Positions 1 through 7,341 of a stretch of DNA of 64,000 nucleotides are shown one piece after another. Position numbers and translations under genes: made by a program. The notes below the pieces were generated by a model. That model ran no database searches. It was not told the DNA's origin and worked only from the letters and a program-made list of their open reading frames with translations. Source of the DNA: Pantoea wallisii (lineage in GTDB: Bacteria; Pseudomonadota; Gammaproteobacteria; Enterobacterales; Enterobacteriaceae); NCBI RefSeq assembly GCF_002095485.1, contig NZ_MLFS01000020.1:1-64000 (forward strand). Reading direction: 5' to 3'. Numbering within the stretch: the stretch's first letter is position 1; the number at the start of each line of letters is the position of its first letter.

Positions 1-226
1 CCAGCAGCAGGCTGCACAGCGCGACGCCGCCGCCCACGCTGAGCGTGCCCAGCCACATCGGCACAAGCTGCGGATCGTCCCATAGCGCGGGCAGTGCGCT
101 AAAAGCGCCGCGCCAGCTGCCTTCGCCCAGGTGAGGAAACAGCGCCTGCAGCACGATGAACAGCAGCGGCAGCGCCACCAGCAGCAGCAGCGCCAGCAGA
201 ATGAGTCCATTCAGGGCCCGCGCCAT
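1..226 (-). CDS. ABC transporter permease (partial, runs off the left edge)
   Basis: Only the first 75 residues are in the window. The reading frame starts at ATG 226-224 and remains open to base 1. The N-terminus has a strongly hydrophobic segment (about residues 6-28, rich in Leu, Ala and Val), a hydrophilic loop with 'HLGEGSWRGAF', and the beginning of a second membrane segment, as expected of an inner-membrane permease of the Fe3+/thiamine/phosphonate-type import family. It begins 3 bp after the stop codon of the substrate-binding protein gene, so it is the third gene of an ATPase, binding protein, permease operon. The substrate cannot be told from this fragment. Confidence 0.75.
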   Translation of the reverse strand, partial: MARALNGLILLALLLLVALPLLFIVLQALFPHLGEGSWRGAFSALPALWDDPQLVPMWLGTLSVGGGVALCSLLL

Positions 227-229
227 GTT

Positions 230-1201
230 TTATTGTCCGAACAGGGTAGCAAAGCGTTTCAGCACCGCGGCGCGGTCGCTGCTGCCGTCATGGGTGTCCG
301 GCAGCAGTTTGATGTCGGTAAACAGCGGGCGCTGCGCCCTGATATCGGTGCGGGCGGGCATCAGCCAGGCTTTTGCTACCTGCTCCTGACCCGCATCGGA
401 CAGCACATAATCGATGAATCTCTTCGCCTCGTCCGCATGCTGGCTGCTTTTCAGGATCATCATGGGGCGCGGTGCTACAACCGTACCGTTCGCCGGAAAG
501 ATCACTTTCACGCTCTCGCCCTGAGCGATGTTGTTGTAGGTGACATAATCCACCGCGCCAAACACGGCCGCTTTCGCCCCCTGCAGGACGGGCGTTACCG
601 CCTGCGCGTTCGGGCCGCTGATCACCATGCCATTGGCTTTCAACTGCTCAAACAGCTGCCAGGCTTTTTCGCCTTCAGCGTTCTGCAGGCCTGTCAGCAG
701 ATCGATCGTGGCGCCGGACAGCGCCGGATCGGGCATGGTCACCTTATCTTTAAACGCGGGTGCCGTCAGATCCTGCCAGGCTTTCGGTTCCGGCGCGTTG
801 CTCTGCGTATTCCAGACGATGCCGAGCGCCGAAATGCCCTGCGCCACGTAGCTGTCGCTCCTGAACTGCGGTGGCACATGGCTGGCGTTGGCGCTCTGGT
901 ACGGCAGCAGCCAGCCGCGCTGTTGCAGATCTTCTGCGGTGTCCCAGGAGGCGGAGATCAGCACATCCGCCTGCGGGTTAGCCTGTTCGGCCTCAAGGCG
1001 CGCCATCACTTTACCGGTGGTAGCCTGGAAAATGTTCACGTGAATGCCGGTCTGTTTTTCAAAGCCGACAGCAAGGCTTTTTGCCAGCGAACCCGGCCCG
1101 GCGGTGTAGACCGTGAGCGCCCGGGCATCGTTCATCATCATGGCGGATGTCAGTATCATCGCACTGATAACTCCTGTTTTAACTAACGCGAGAGATGGCA
1201 T
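230..1201 (-). CDS. Periplasmic substrate-binding protein of ABC importer
   Basis: A 323-residue protein with a signal peptide (about residues 1-29, hydrophobic core 'TGVISAMILTSAM', mature start near 'LTVYTAGPGS'). The fold type is the extracellular solute-binding family that includes ferric-ion (FbpA/AfuA), thiamine and 2-aminoethylphosphonate binding proteins; the 'NPQADVLISASWDTAEDLQ' stretch is typical of the group. I chose ATG 1201-1199 because the open frame continues upstream inside the ATPase gene, and only this start gives a signal peptide; it overlaps the ATPase gene by 23 bp. It should capture a small oxyanion or metal ligand in the periplasm and deliver it to the permease. I do not see a motif that fixes the substrate. 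Confidence 0.85.
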   Translation of the reverse strand: MPSLALVKTGVISAMILTSAMMMNDARALTVYTAGPGSLAKSLAVGFEKQTGIHVNIFQATTGKVMARLEAEQANPQADVLISASWDTAEDLQQRGWLLPYQSANASHVPPQFRSDSYVAQGISALGIVWNTQSNAPEPKAWQDLTAPAFKDKVTMPDPALSGATIDLLTGLQNAEGEKAWQLFEQLKANGMVISGPNAQAVTPVLQGAKAAVFGAVDYVTYNNIAQGESVKVIFPANGTVVAPRPMMILKSSQHADEAKRFIDYVLSDAGQEQVAKAWLMPARTDIRAQRPLFTDIKLLPDTHDGSSDRAAVLKRFATLFGQ

Positions 1202-1889
1202 GGGGATTCCCTTTAAGGTGAGTAATGGAAACAATCCGGCCCTGCGCCAGATGAACGATGCGATCCGCCAGCGTGCTAGCCTCTTCGCGATCGTGCGTGA
1301 CGTAAACCGCCGTGATGCCAGCGGCACGCAGCAGGTCGGCCATGGTATGAACCAGGGTTTCACGCAGGTCGCGATCCAGATTGGAGAGCGGTTCGTCAAA
1401 CAGCAGAATAGCGGGCTTCGCAACCAGTGCGCGGGCGAGGGCGACGCGCTGCTGCTGGCCGCCTGAGAGCAGCGCCGGCTTGCGATCGCCAAAATCGGCC
1501 AGCGCCACCTGAGCCAGCGCCGCATCCGCCTGCAGGCGCGCTGTGCTTTTGCTGACGCCGCGCATACGCAGCGGGAACGCCACGTTCTGTGCAACGGTCA
1601 TGTGCGGCCACAGGGCGTAATCCTGAAACACCATGCCGAGATGGCGCTGTTCCGGTGCGTCGCAGTGGCGGGCGGACGCCACGCAGCGGTCGCCAATCCA
1701 CAGCTCGCCAGCGCTGGGCTGCAGCAGTCCCGCCAGCAGCTTTAACAGCGTACTTTTGCCGCAGCCGCTGGGGCCGAGCAGGGCGACAACTTCACCCGCG
1801 GCGATGGTCAGAGAGAGATCGTGCAGAATCGTCAGGTTACCCACTGACCATCTGAGACTCTTCAGTTCGATGGGAACGGCACGCGTCAC
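1179..1889 (-). CDS. ABC transporter ATP-binding protein
   Basis: A 236-residue nucleotide-binding subunit with all catalytic motifs visible: Walker A 'GPSGCGKST' (about residues 39-47), Q-loop 'VFQDYALWP', signature '[15 protein letters not shown]', Walker B '[12 protein letters not shown]' and switch His in 'VYVTHDREE'. The Walker A and signature resemble the iron/spermidine/thiamine importer ATPases, but the protein stops soon after the switch region and lacks the C-terminal TOBE domain usual in FbpC/PotA. It is the first gene of the operon and its 3' end overlaps the binding-protein gene by 23 bp, suggesting translational coupling. About 220 bp with no recognised gene separate it from the divergent yhhS, so promoters for both probably lie there. 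Confidence 0.88.
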   Translation of the reverse strand: MTRAVPIELKSLRWSVGNLTILHDLSLTIAAGEVVALLGPSGCGKSTLLKLLAGLLQPSAGELWIGDRCVASARHCDAPEQRHLGMVFQDYALWPHMTVAQNVAFPLRMRGVSKSTARLQADAALAQVALADFGDRKPALLSGGQQQRVALARALVAKPAILLFDEPLSNLDRDLRETLVHTMADLLRAAGITAVYVTHDREEASTLADRIVHLAQGRIVSITHLKGNPHAISRVS

Positions 1890-2113
1890 AGGCGACCTCC
1901 ATGACAGAGGTGGCGCGGCGCGCGAGCCTGGCAGAAGTACAGGCGCGGCATCAGATTGTTATCCTCTTTGGGATTTCACTGGCGGCGAGTCTACGGCGGC
2001 GATATGACGGAATGATGACTGTGTAGCGGGGCGATCGGCGGGTGCGCGGCGCGAGAAATGGCGTATAGTTAGCTTCTATATAAAAATTCCGTCAAACACG
2101 AGCGTAATCACTC

Positions 2114-3315
2114 ATGCCTGACCAGCCTGCCGCCGTGGAGTACAGCCGGCTCCGCCTGAATCTCAACATTCTCTCGATCGTGAAGTTCAACTTCGCTACT
2201 TATCTCACTATTGGTCTGCCGCTAGCGGTGCTGCCGGGGTTCGTCAACGATGGGCTGGGCTACAACGCCTTCTGGGCCGGCGTGGTGATCAGTTTGCAAT
2301 ATATCGCCACGCTGCTGAGCCGCCCGCACGCGGGTCGTTATGCCGACAGCTGGGACCGAAGAGAGTGGTAGTGCTCGGGCTATTTGGCAGCTTGATTAGC
2401 GGGCTGTGCATTTTACTGTCGGCCCTGATGGAGGAGCAGGCGATCCTCAGCCTGGCGCTGCTGTGCCTCGGGCGTGTGCTGCTTGGCGTGGGTCAGAGCT
2501 TCTGCGGCACCGGTACGTCGCTATGGGGTGTGGCAAAAGTCGGATCGCTGCACATCGGCCGGGTGATTTCATGGAACGGCATCGTCACCTATGGCGCGAT
2601 GGCGATTGGCGCACCGCTTGGGGTGATTATCTTCCGCAGCGGCGGTTTGCTGCTGCTCTCCGGCGTCATCATTGCCATTAGCGTACTGGCTATCGTGCTG
2701 GCGCTGCCGCGGGCGCCGGTGAAAGGGAGCAAAGCCCGTCCGCTACCCTTCCGTGCGGTACTGGGTAAGGTATACGGTTTCGGCCTGCTGCTGGCGATGG
2801 GGTCGGCCGGATTTGGCGTTATCGCGACCTTTATTACCCTGTTTTACCGTGAGAGAGGCTGGGATGGTGCCGCTTTCGCGCTGTCGATGTTCAGCGCGGC
2901 CTTTGTGGGCGCGCGCCTGCTGTTCCCCAATGCCATCAACAAGTTGGGCGGGCTGCGCGTTGCCAGCATCTGTTTCGCGATTGAAGCGGTTGGCCTGTTT
3001 ATGGTGGCGGGCTCTGTTGATCCGTGGATGGCTAAAGCCGGGGCGTTTCTTACCGGCGCAGGCTTCTCGCTGGTGTTCCCGGCGATCGGTGTTGTGGCCG
3101 TAAAGATGGTACCGCAGCAGAATCAGGGCAGCGCGCTGGCGACCTATACCGCGTTTATGGATCTGTCGTTGGGTATCACCGGCCCGATTGCCGGTTTCAT
3201 CATGAGCTATGCCGGCGTGTCGCTGGTGTATCTGCTGGCGGCCCTGCTGGTCTGTTTTGCACTGTTCTGCACCCTGCGGATGCTGAGAAACCTGCCCCGG
3301 GAGGAGATAACCTAG
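2114..3315 (+). pseudogene. yhhS: YhhS-type MFS transporter, frameshifted
   Basis: Two overlapping frames together encode one 12-helix major facilitator matching E. coli YhhS, an arabinose/drug-type exporter of the inner membrane. Frame one (2114 on) gives residues up to '[13 protein letters not shown]', then runs into a stop at about 2371. Frame two continues with '[18 protein letters not shown]' and ends at 3315 after 'MLRNLPREEIT'. The break is at 2350/2351: the sequence reads AGCTGGGACC where AGCCTGGGACC restores '[11 protein letters not shown]', so one C of a CC pair is missing. Nothing else in the gene is damaged, which favours a sequencing error or a very recent mutation. It stands divergent to the ABC operon. 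Confidence 0.85.
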
Positions 3316-3340
3316 AGCCTGTTCGCAGTGATTCAGGAGA

Positions 3341-3440
3341 GAAAAAAAGGCCTCCGACCGAGGCCAACACTAACAAAGCGTGTCTTGTTTCAGACACAGA
3401 TAAGGGTAGGTTTCACGCTGTACTCAGCGCAGATGCAGCA
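3341..3440 (-). ncRNA. Candidate small RNA ending in an orphan terminator
   Basis: Read on the minus strand, this stretch ends with a perfect 6-bp stem GGCCTC/GAGGCC (3349-3365, 5-nt loop) followed directly by seven T, a classical rho-independent terminator. A second hairpin, GTGTCT/AGACAC (3380-3397), lies just before it. No minus-strand gene lies within 2 kb upstream that would need this terminator: iolA and iolB to the right are on the plus strand. A short independent transcript is the simplest explanation. I do not recognise the sequence as a known enterobacterial sRNA, and I cannot place a clear promoter, so the 5' end is arbitrary. Confidence 0.35.
3349..3365 (-). terminator. Rho-independent terminator, minus strand
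   Basis: Stem GGCCTC (3349-3354), loop CGACC, stem GAGGCC (3360-3365); the seven A at 3342-3348 become a T-run on the minus strand. On the plus strand no T-run follows, so it is not a good yhhS terminator. Confidence 0.6.
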
Positions 3441-3719
3441 AAGAAAACATTTATTTCGTTTTTAGTGAATTATGGAATGCCAGATATTGGATCTGCCTCG
3501 CAAAAATTTCATATTTCGTTTCGCAGACGCTCTCTTCCGCCTGACCGTCAACCCCACTCTGCCGCCCGTTTCTGACCCTGCCCGAATTATCCCCCAGGCT
3601 TACCGTGCCCTTGTCCACAGGGGAACTGCCGGGTTGCGGCTGCCTGAATACAACCCCGGAAAAAATGCGATCCAGGCCGCTAAAAGGGAATTTTCCAAAA
3701 AGAACTATTTGAAAAATTT

Positions 3720-3726
3720 ATTTCAT
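3720..3726. promoter_or_regulatory. Candidate IolR operator half-site upstream of iolA
   Basis: ATTTCAT at 3720-3726, just downstream of a -35-like TTGAAA (3709-3714). The same heptamer or its complement recurs upstream of iolR, iolC and iolD. Function is inferred from recurrence only. Confidence 0.4.
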
Positions 3727-3827
3727 TGTAATAGCTTCATACCACGCTTTTCGTATTGCCTGAACAGGTGGCGTGACGATCGATACCGACTGCCTGCAGG
3801 GAACTTACACATCAATGAGGCAACGAC

Positions 3828-5333
3828 ATGACAATCACAGGTAACTTTATCGGTGGCAAAATTACCCACAGCGCCAGCAATGAAACCATCCCGGTATACG
3901 ATCCGGCCACCGGCAAAGTGGTCCGTGAATTGACGCAGAGCACGGCGGCTGAAGTGGAAAAAGCGATTGAGATCGCGCACGCAGCGTTCCCGGAGTGGTC
4001 GAAAACCTCTCCTCTGCGCCGCGCCCGCGTCATGTTCAACTTCAAAGCGCTGATGGAAAAGCACCGTGACGAACTGGCTGAACTGATTGTGTCTGAGCAC
4101 GGCAAAGTATGGTCCGATGCGCTGGGTGAGCTGACGCGCGGTATCGAAGTGATTGAATTTGCCTGCGGCATTCCGCATCTGCTCAAAGGCGAGAACTCTC
4201 CGAGCGTGGGCACGGGCGTAGACAGCTACTCGCTGATGCAGCCGGTGGGCGTGGTGGCGGGTATCACCCCGTTCAACTTCCCGGCTATGGTGCCGCTGTG
4301 GATGTTCCCGATTGCGCTAACCTGCGGTAACACCTTTATCCTGAAGCCACCGGCGCTGGATCCGTCCGCCTCCGTGCGTATGGCTGAGCTGCTGAAAGAG
4401 GCAGGCCTGCCGGACGGCGTGTTCAACGTGGTGCACTCCTCCAACGAAGATGCCGAGCAGCTGTATAAAGATCCGCGCATCGCGGCCGTCAGCTTTGTGG
4501 GCTCTTCGGGCGTGGCAGAGCACATCTACAAAACCGCCAGTGCACATGGCAAACGCGTACAGGCGTTTGGCGCGGCGAAAAACCACGCGATTGTGATGCC
4601 GGACGCCGATCTGGATGCCACCGTTAACGCCATAATGGGCGGCGCGTTTGGTTCTGCCGGCGAACGCTGCATGGCGCTGCCGGTTGTGGTCGCCGTAGGT
4701 GATGACACCGCCGACAAACTGATTGCCCGCCTGACGCCGCTGATCAAAGCGCTGCGCGTCGGTCCTGGCATGCAGAAAGGGGCGGAAGAGAATGAGATGG
4801 GGCCGGTGGTTTCCGCAGCGCATCAGAAGAAAGTGCTGGGCTACATCGATAAAGGTGAGCAGGAGGGCGCGAAGCTGGTGGTTGACGGTCGCGGCGTGAA
4901 AGTTGCCGGTCACGAAGAGGGTTACTACGTGGGCGGTACGCTGTTCGATAACGTTACCCCGGATATGGTGATCTGGCGCGAAGAGATCTTCGGACCGGTG
5001 CTGAGCATCATGCGCGCCAGCGATTTCGACAGCGCACTGCAGCTGGTGAACAGCCACGAATTCGGTAACGGCAGCGCCATCTTTACCAGCAACGGCCACA
5101 CGGCACGCGAGTTCGTGCAGAACGTGGAGGCGGGCATGGTTGGCGTGAACGTTCCGGTACCGGTACCGATGGCATTCCACAGCTTCGGCGGCTGGAAGCG
5201 TTCGGTATTTGGCGCGCTTAACGTGCACGGGCCGGATGGCGTCCGCTTCTACACCCGCATGAAAACCGCCACCGTGCGCTGGCCGAGCGGTCAGCAGACC
5301 GTTTCTGAGTTCAGCATGCCAACGCTGGGTTAA
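3828..5333 (+). CDS. iolA: Malonate/methylmalonate-semialdehyde dehydrogenase (acylating)
   Basis: A 501-residue cytoplasmic aldehyde dehydrogenase that converts malonate semialdehyde to acetyl-CoA and CO2 with NAD+ and CoA, the last step of inositol breakdown (also methylmalonate semialdehyde to propionyl-CoA). It starts 'MTITGNFIGGKITHS'. The MMSDH signature is present: 'GITPFNFPAMVPLWMFPIA' near residue 145 and the catalytic Cys in 'GSAGERCMALPV' near residue 285, where the Met after Cys is typical of this CoA-dependent group. The length is usual for the family. It is the first gene of the iolAB pair, 23 bp before iolB, in a cluster with all other iol genes, which favours the inositol role over valine degradation. 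Confidence 0.95.
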   Translation: MTITGNFIGGKITHSASNETIPVYDPATGKVVRELTQSTAAEVEKAIEIAHAAFPEWSKTSPLRRARVMFNFKALMEKHRDELAELIVSEHGKVWSDALGELTRGIEVIEFACGIPHLLKGENSPSVGTGVDSYSLMQPVGVVAGITPFNFPAMVPLWMFPIALTCGNTFILKPPALDPSASVRMAELLKEAGLPDGVFNVVHSSNEDAEQLYKDPRIAAVSFVGSSGVAEHIYKTASAHGKRVQAFGAAKNHAIVMPDADLDATVNAIMGGAFGSAGERCMALPVVVAVGDDTADKLIARLTPLIKALRVGPGMQKGAEENEMGPVVSAAHQKKVLGYIDKGEQEGAKLVVDGRGVKVAGHEEGYYVGGTLFDNVTPDMVIWREEIFGPVLSIMRASDFDSALQLVNSHEFGNGSAIFTSNGHTAREFVQNVEAGMVGVNVPVPVPMAFHSFGGWKRSVFGALNVHGPDGVRFYTRMKTATVRWPSGQQTVSEFSMPTLG

Positions 5334-5356
5334 TCGCGCGTAACAGGAGGAGCAGG

Positions 5357-6175
5357 ATGTCTCTGATTTCGAAAGTGCAGCAGCCGGACAGCAATGGCCG
5401 TATCCAGCACGTGACGCCAGAGAGCGCGGGCTGGGAGTATGTGGGCTTTGATGCCTATCTGCTGAAGAAGGGCCAGACGTTAACACTGAGCAGCGGCGAG
5501 AAAGAGCTGTGTCTGGTGCTGGTCGCCGGATTGGCCTCGGTGAAAACCCGTCATGCAGAGTTCCCGAATCTGGGCAAGCGTATGTCGCCGTTCGAACGTA
5601 CGCCACCCTGGTCGGTATACGTCCCGCATCACGATGAAGTACAGGTGACAGCGGACAGCGATCTGGAGCTGGCAGTGTGTAATGCGCCGGGTAGCGGCAA
5701 CCTGCCCGCGCGGCTGATTACGCCAGAGGATGTCGGCGTTGAGCGTCGCGGTAAAGGGCGCAACCAGCGTCTGGTGCACAACATCCTGCCGGATAACAAA
5801 GAGGCTGACAGCCTGCTGGTGGTGGAAGTGTACACCGACGAAGGGGCGACCAGCTCCTATCCGAGCCATAAGCACGATGAGAAGGAGAGTGCGGACGAAA
5901 CCTATCTGGAAGAGACCTACTATCACCGTTTCGATCCGGAGCCCGGTTTCGCCATGCAGCGCGTCTACACCGACGATCGCTCGCTGGATGAGTGCATGGC
6001 GCCGTATAACCGCGATGTGGTCACCGTGCCGCGCGGTTACCATCCGGTTGCCACGCTGGCCGGCTATGATAACTACTACCTGAACGTGATGGCCGGGCCG
6101 GTGCGGTTGTGGAAATTTACCTGGGAGAAAGATCACGCCTGGGTGAACAGCGATGAGTATCCGCGCAGTCGATAA
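5357..6175 (+). CDS. iolB: 5-deoxy-glucuronate isomerase
   Basis: A 272-residue cupin-type isomerase that converts 5-deoxy-D-glucuronate (product of IolD) to 2-deoxy-5-keto-D-gluconate, the substrate of the IolC kinase. The family sequence is easy to recognise, including 'YPSHKHDE' with metal-binding His residues, 'ETYYHRFDPEPGFAMQRVYTDD' region (about residues 192-213) and 'VPRGYHPVATLAGYDNYYLNVMAG'. The gene follows iolA by 23 bp with a strong GGAGGAG ribosome site, so they form one transcription unit. It ends about 60 bp before a bidirectional terminator shared with the convergent iolR. Confidence 0.95.
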   Translation: MSLISKVQQPDSNGRIQHVTPESAGWEYVGFDAYLLKKGQTLTLSSGEKELCLVLVAGLASVKTRHAEFPNLGKRMSPFERTPPWSVYVPHHDEVQVTADSDLELAVCNAPGSGNLPARLITPEDVGVERRGKGRNQRLVHNILPDNKEADSLLVVEVYTDEGATSSYPSHKHDEKESADETYLEETYYHRFDPEPGFAMQRVYTDDRSLDECMAPYNRDVVTVPRGYHPVATLAGYDNYYLNVMAGPVRLWKFTWEKDHAWVNSDEYPRSR

Positions 6176-6238
6176 GTACCCGCGGTCGCCTCAGGGGCGG
6201 CCGTGCAATACCATCGCGCCTTCAGGCGTAGCAAAAAA

Positions 6239-6262
6239 GGCAGCCACAGGGCTGCCTTTTTT
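6239..6262. terminator. Bidirectional terminator between iolB and iolR
   Basis: GGCAGCC (6239-6245), loop ACAG, GGCTGCC (6250-6256), T-run 6257-6262, with an A-run at 6233-6238 on the other side. It suits both iolAB (+) and the convergent iolR (-). Confidence 0.85.
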
Positions 6263-6279
6263 ATGCCTGCGCCAGCCGG

Positions 6280-7122
6280 TTATTCGCTGGCGCTGTTATT
6301 CAGCGCCAGCGATACCGCCAGCGTTTGCGCCAGGCACAGCGACGCCACCTGAGAACGGAAGCCATCTACCTGCGCTTCGCGCACCACAAAGCAGACATCG
6401 CTAAAGGCCGCCAGCGGGCTCACCTGGCTATCGGTGATGGCAATCTGGTGCGCGCCACGTTTGGCGCCCAGCTCAACCAGCTCGACCGCTTCACGCGCGT
6501 AAGGCGAGTAGCTGATCGCAATCACCACATCTTTAGGGTTTACCATGCTGAGCTGCTCGGTAAACATGCCGCCGAGGCCATCAATCAGAAACGCCCGACG
6601 CTCCAGATGACGCAGCGCGTACACCAGGTAAGAGGCCACGCTGAACGAACGGCGCAGACCAATAATGTAGATATTTTCAGCCTCGTTCAGCATTTTTACC
6701 GCTTTATTCAGCTGGTCCGGATTGACCTGCATCGCCAGCTGCTGTAGCGCCTGGCTGTTCACCATAGTGAACACATTCAGGATCTCAACCGGGCTCTCCG
6801 GCGAGCTGGCACTGTCATCGGTGGCCGTCTGGCGGAACAGGCGCGCGCGCTCGGTATAGTTGACGGTCTCTTCCATCAGATGCTGACGGAAGACCTGTTT
6901 CATCTCATTGAAACCGCTGAAGCCAAACGCATTGGCAAAGCGGATCAGCGTCGAGGGCGGCACATCCGCCTGCTGCGCAATTGAGGCGACGGTATCAAAC
7001 GCGATGCTGTTGCTGTTATCAAGGATATAACGAGCCACCTGCTTCAGGCGTTTACTCAGCGTCTCATAGCGACGACGGATATCGTCCTGTAACAAGGTTA
7101 ATTGCGTGGGGTTGTTGGTCAT
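6280..7122 (-). CDS. iolR: RpiR-family transcriptional regulator of the inositol genes
   Basis: A 280-residue regulator: an N-terminal helix-turn-helix of the RpiR (HTH_6) type (about residues 1-77, 'VASIAQQADVPPSTLIRFANAFGFSGFNEMKQVFR') and a C-terminal SIS sugar-phosphate isomerase-like domain (about 120-255, 'IYIIGLRRSFSVASYL', 'VVIAISYSPYAREAVEL') that senses a phosphorylated sugar. In enterobacteria the inositol regulator is of this family and acts as a repressor relieved by a pathway intermediate. It is transcribed convergently with iolAB. Its own upstream region has ATTTCAT motifs including a perfect inverted pair (7221-7240), which suggests autoregulation. The gene name is by context; the DNA motif and effector are inferred. 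Confidence 0.88.
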   Translation of the reverse strand: MTNNPTQLTLLQDDIRRRYETLSKRLKQVARYILDNSNSIAFDTVASIAQQADVPPSTLIRFANAFGFSGFNEMKQVFRQHLMEETVNYTERARLFRQTATDDSASSPESPVEILNVFTMVNSQALQQLAMQVNPDQLNKAVKMLNEAENIYIIGLRRSFSVASYLVYALRHLERRAFLIDGLGGMFTEQLSMVNPKDVVIAISYSPYAREAVELVELGAKRGAHQIAITDSQVSPLAAFSDVCFVVREAQVDGFRSQVASLCLAQTLAVSLALNNSASE

Positions 7123-7189
7123 TACGTCGGCCCGTTAACAAGGAAAAAATGGCTGGATATTGAGCGCTATAGTACCAGATGGATGGAAA

Positions 7190-7240
7190 ATTTCATTTGT
7201 TTGACGCTATCGTGACGGCTATTTCATCGCTTTATGAAAT
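7190..7240. promoter_or_regulatory. iolR control region with candidate IolR operators
   Basis: ATTTCAT at 7190-7196, and the perfect inverted pair ATTTCAT (7221-7227) plus ATGAAAT (7234-7240) separated by 6 bp. On the minus strand a -10-like TACTAT lies near 7168-7173, so the first motif overlaps the -35 position of a likely iolR promoter. Confidence 0.5.
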
Positions 7241-7294
7241 GCCTCACAAAACAGGGGTTCTTTGCGAGAAGCGCATACGCATGAACCTGCCAGC

Positions 7295-7320
7295 AAAAAA
7301 AAGCGGCCCCGCAGGCCGCT
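7295..7320 (-). terminator. iolC terminator
   Basis: On the minus strand: AGCGGCC, loop of 5, GGCCGCT (7302-7320), then eight T (A-run 7295-7302). It lies 22 bp after the iolC stop. Confidence 0.85.
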
Positions 7321-7341
7321 TCCGTATGATGCTAAAATCAA

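Larger units (their letters stand above)
3316..3827. other. 512-bp intergenic region upstream of iolA
   Basis: I see no convincing protein gene. It holds an orphan minus-strand hairpin plus T-run near 3341-3365 (see the ncRNA entry), a C-rich stretch at 3540-3660, and two ATTTCAT motifs (3506-3512 and 3720-3726), the second about 100 bp before iolA. A 119-codon open frame across 3472-3831 has no recognisable protein features and is treated as chance. Confidence 0.6.

Noticed and set aside
131-1186. A 351-codon open frame on the plus strand
   Set aside because: It lies antisense to the binding-protein gene, is rich in Arg, Gln and His, and has no family features: a shadow frame typical of GC-rich coding DNA.
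3611-3619. TTGTCCACA, a DnaA-box-like nonamer
   Set aside because: A single near-match without clustering or AT-rich unwinding element; not an origin.
3472-3831. A 119-codon open frame upstream of iolA
   Set aside because: No ribosome site or family likeness; it spans C-rich intergenic DNA and the iolA leader.
4317-5606. A 429-codon open frame on the minus strand
   Set aside because: It is antisense to iolA and the start of iolB, with a composition typical of shadow frames.
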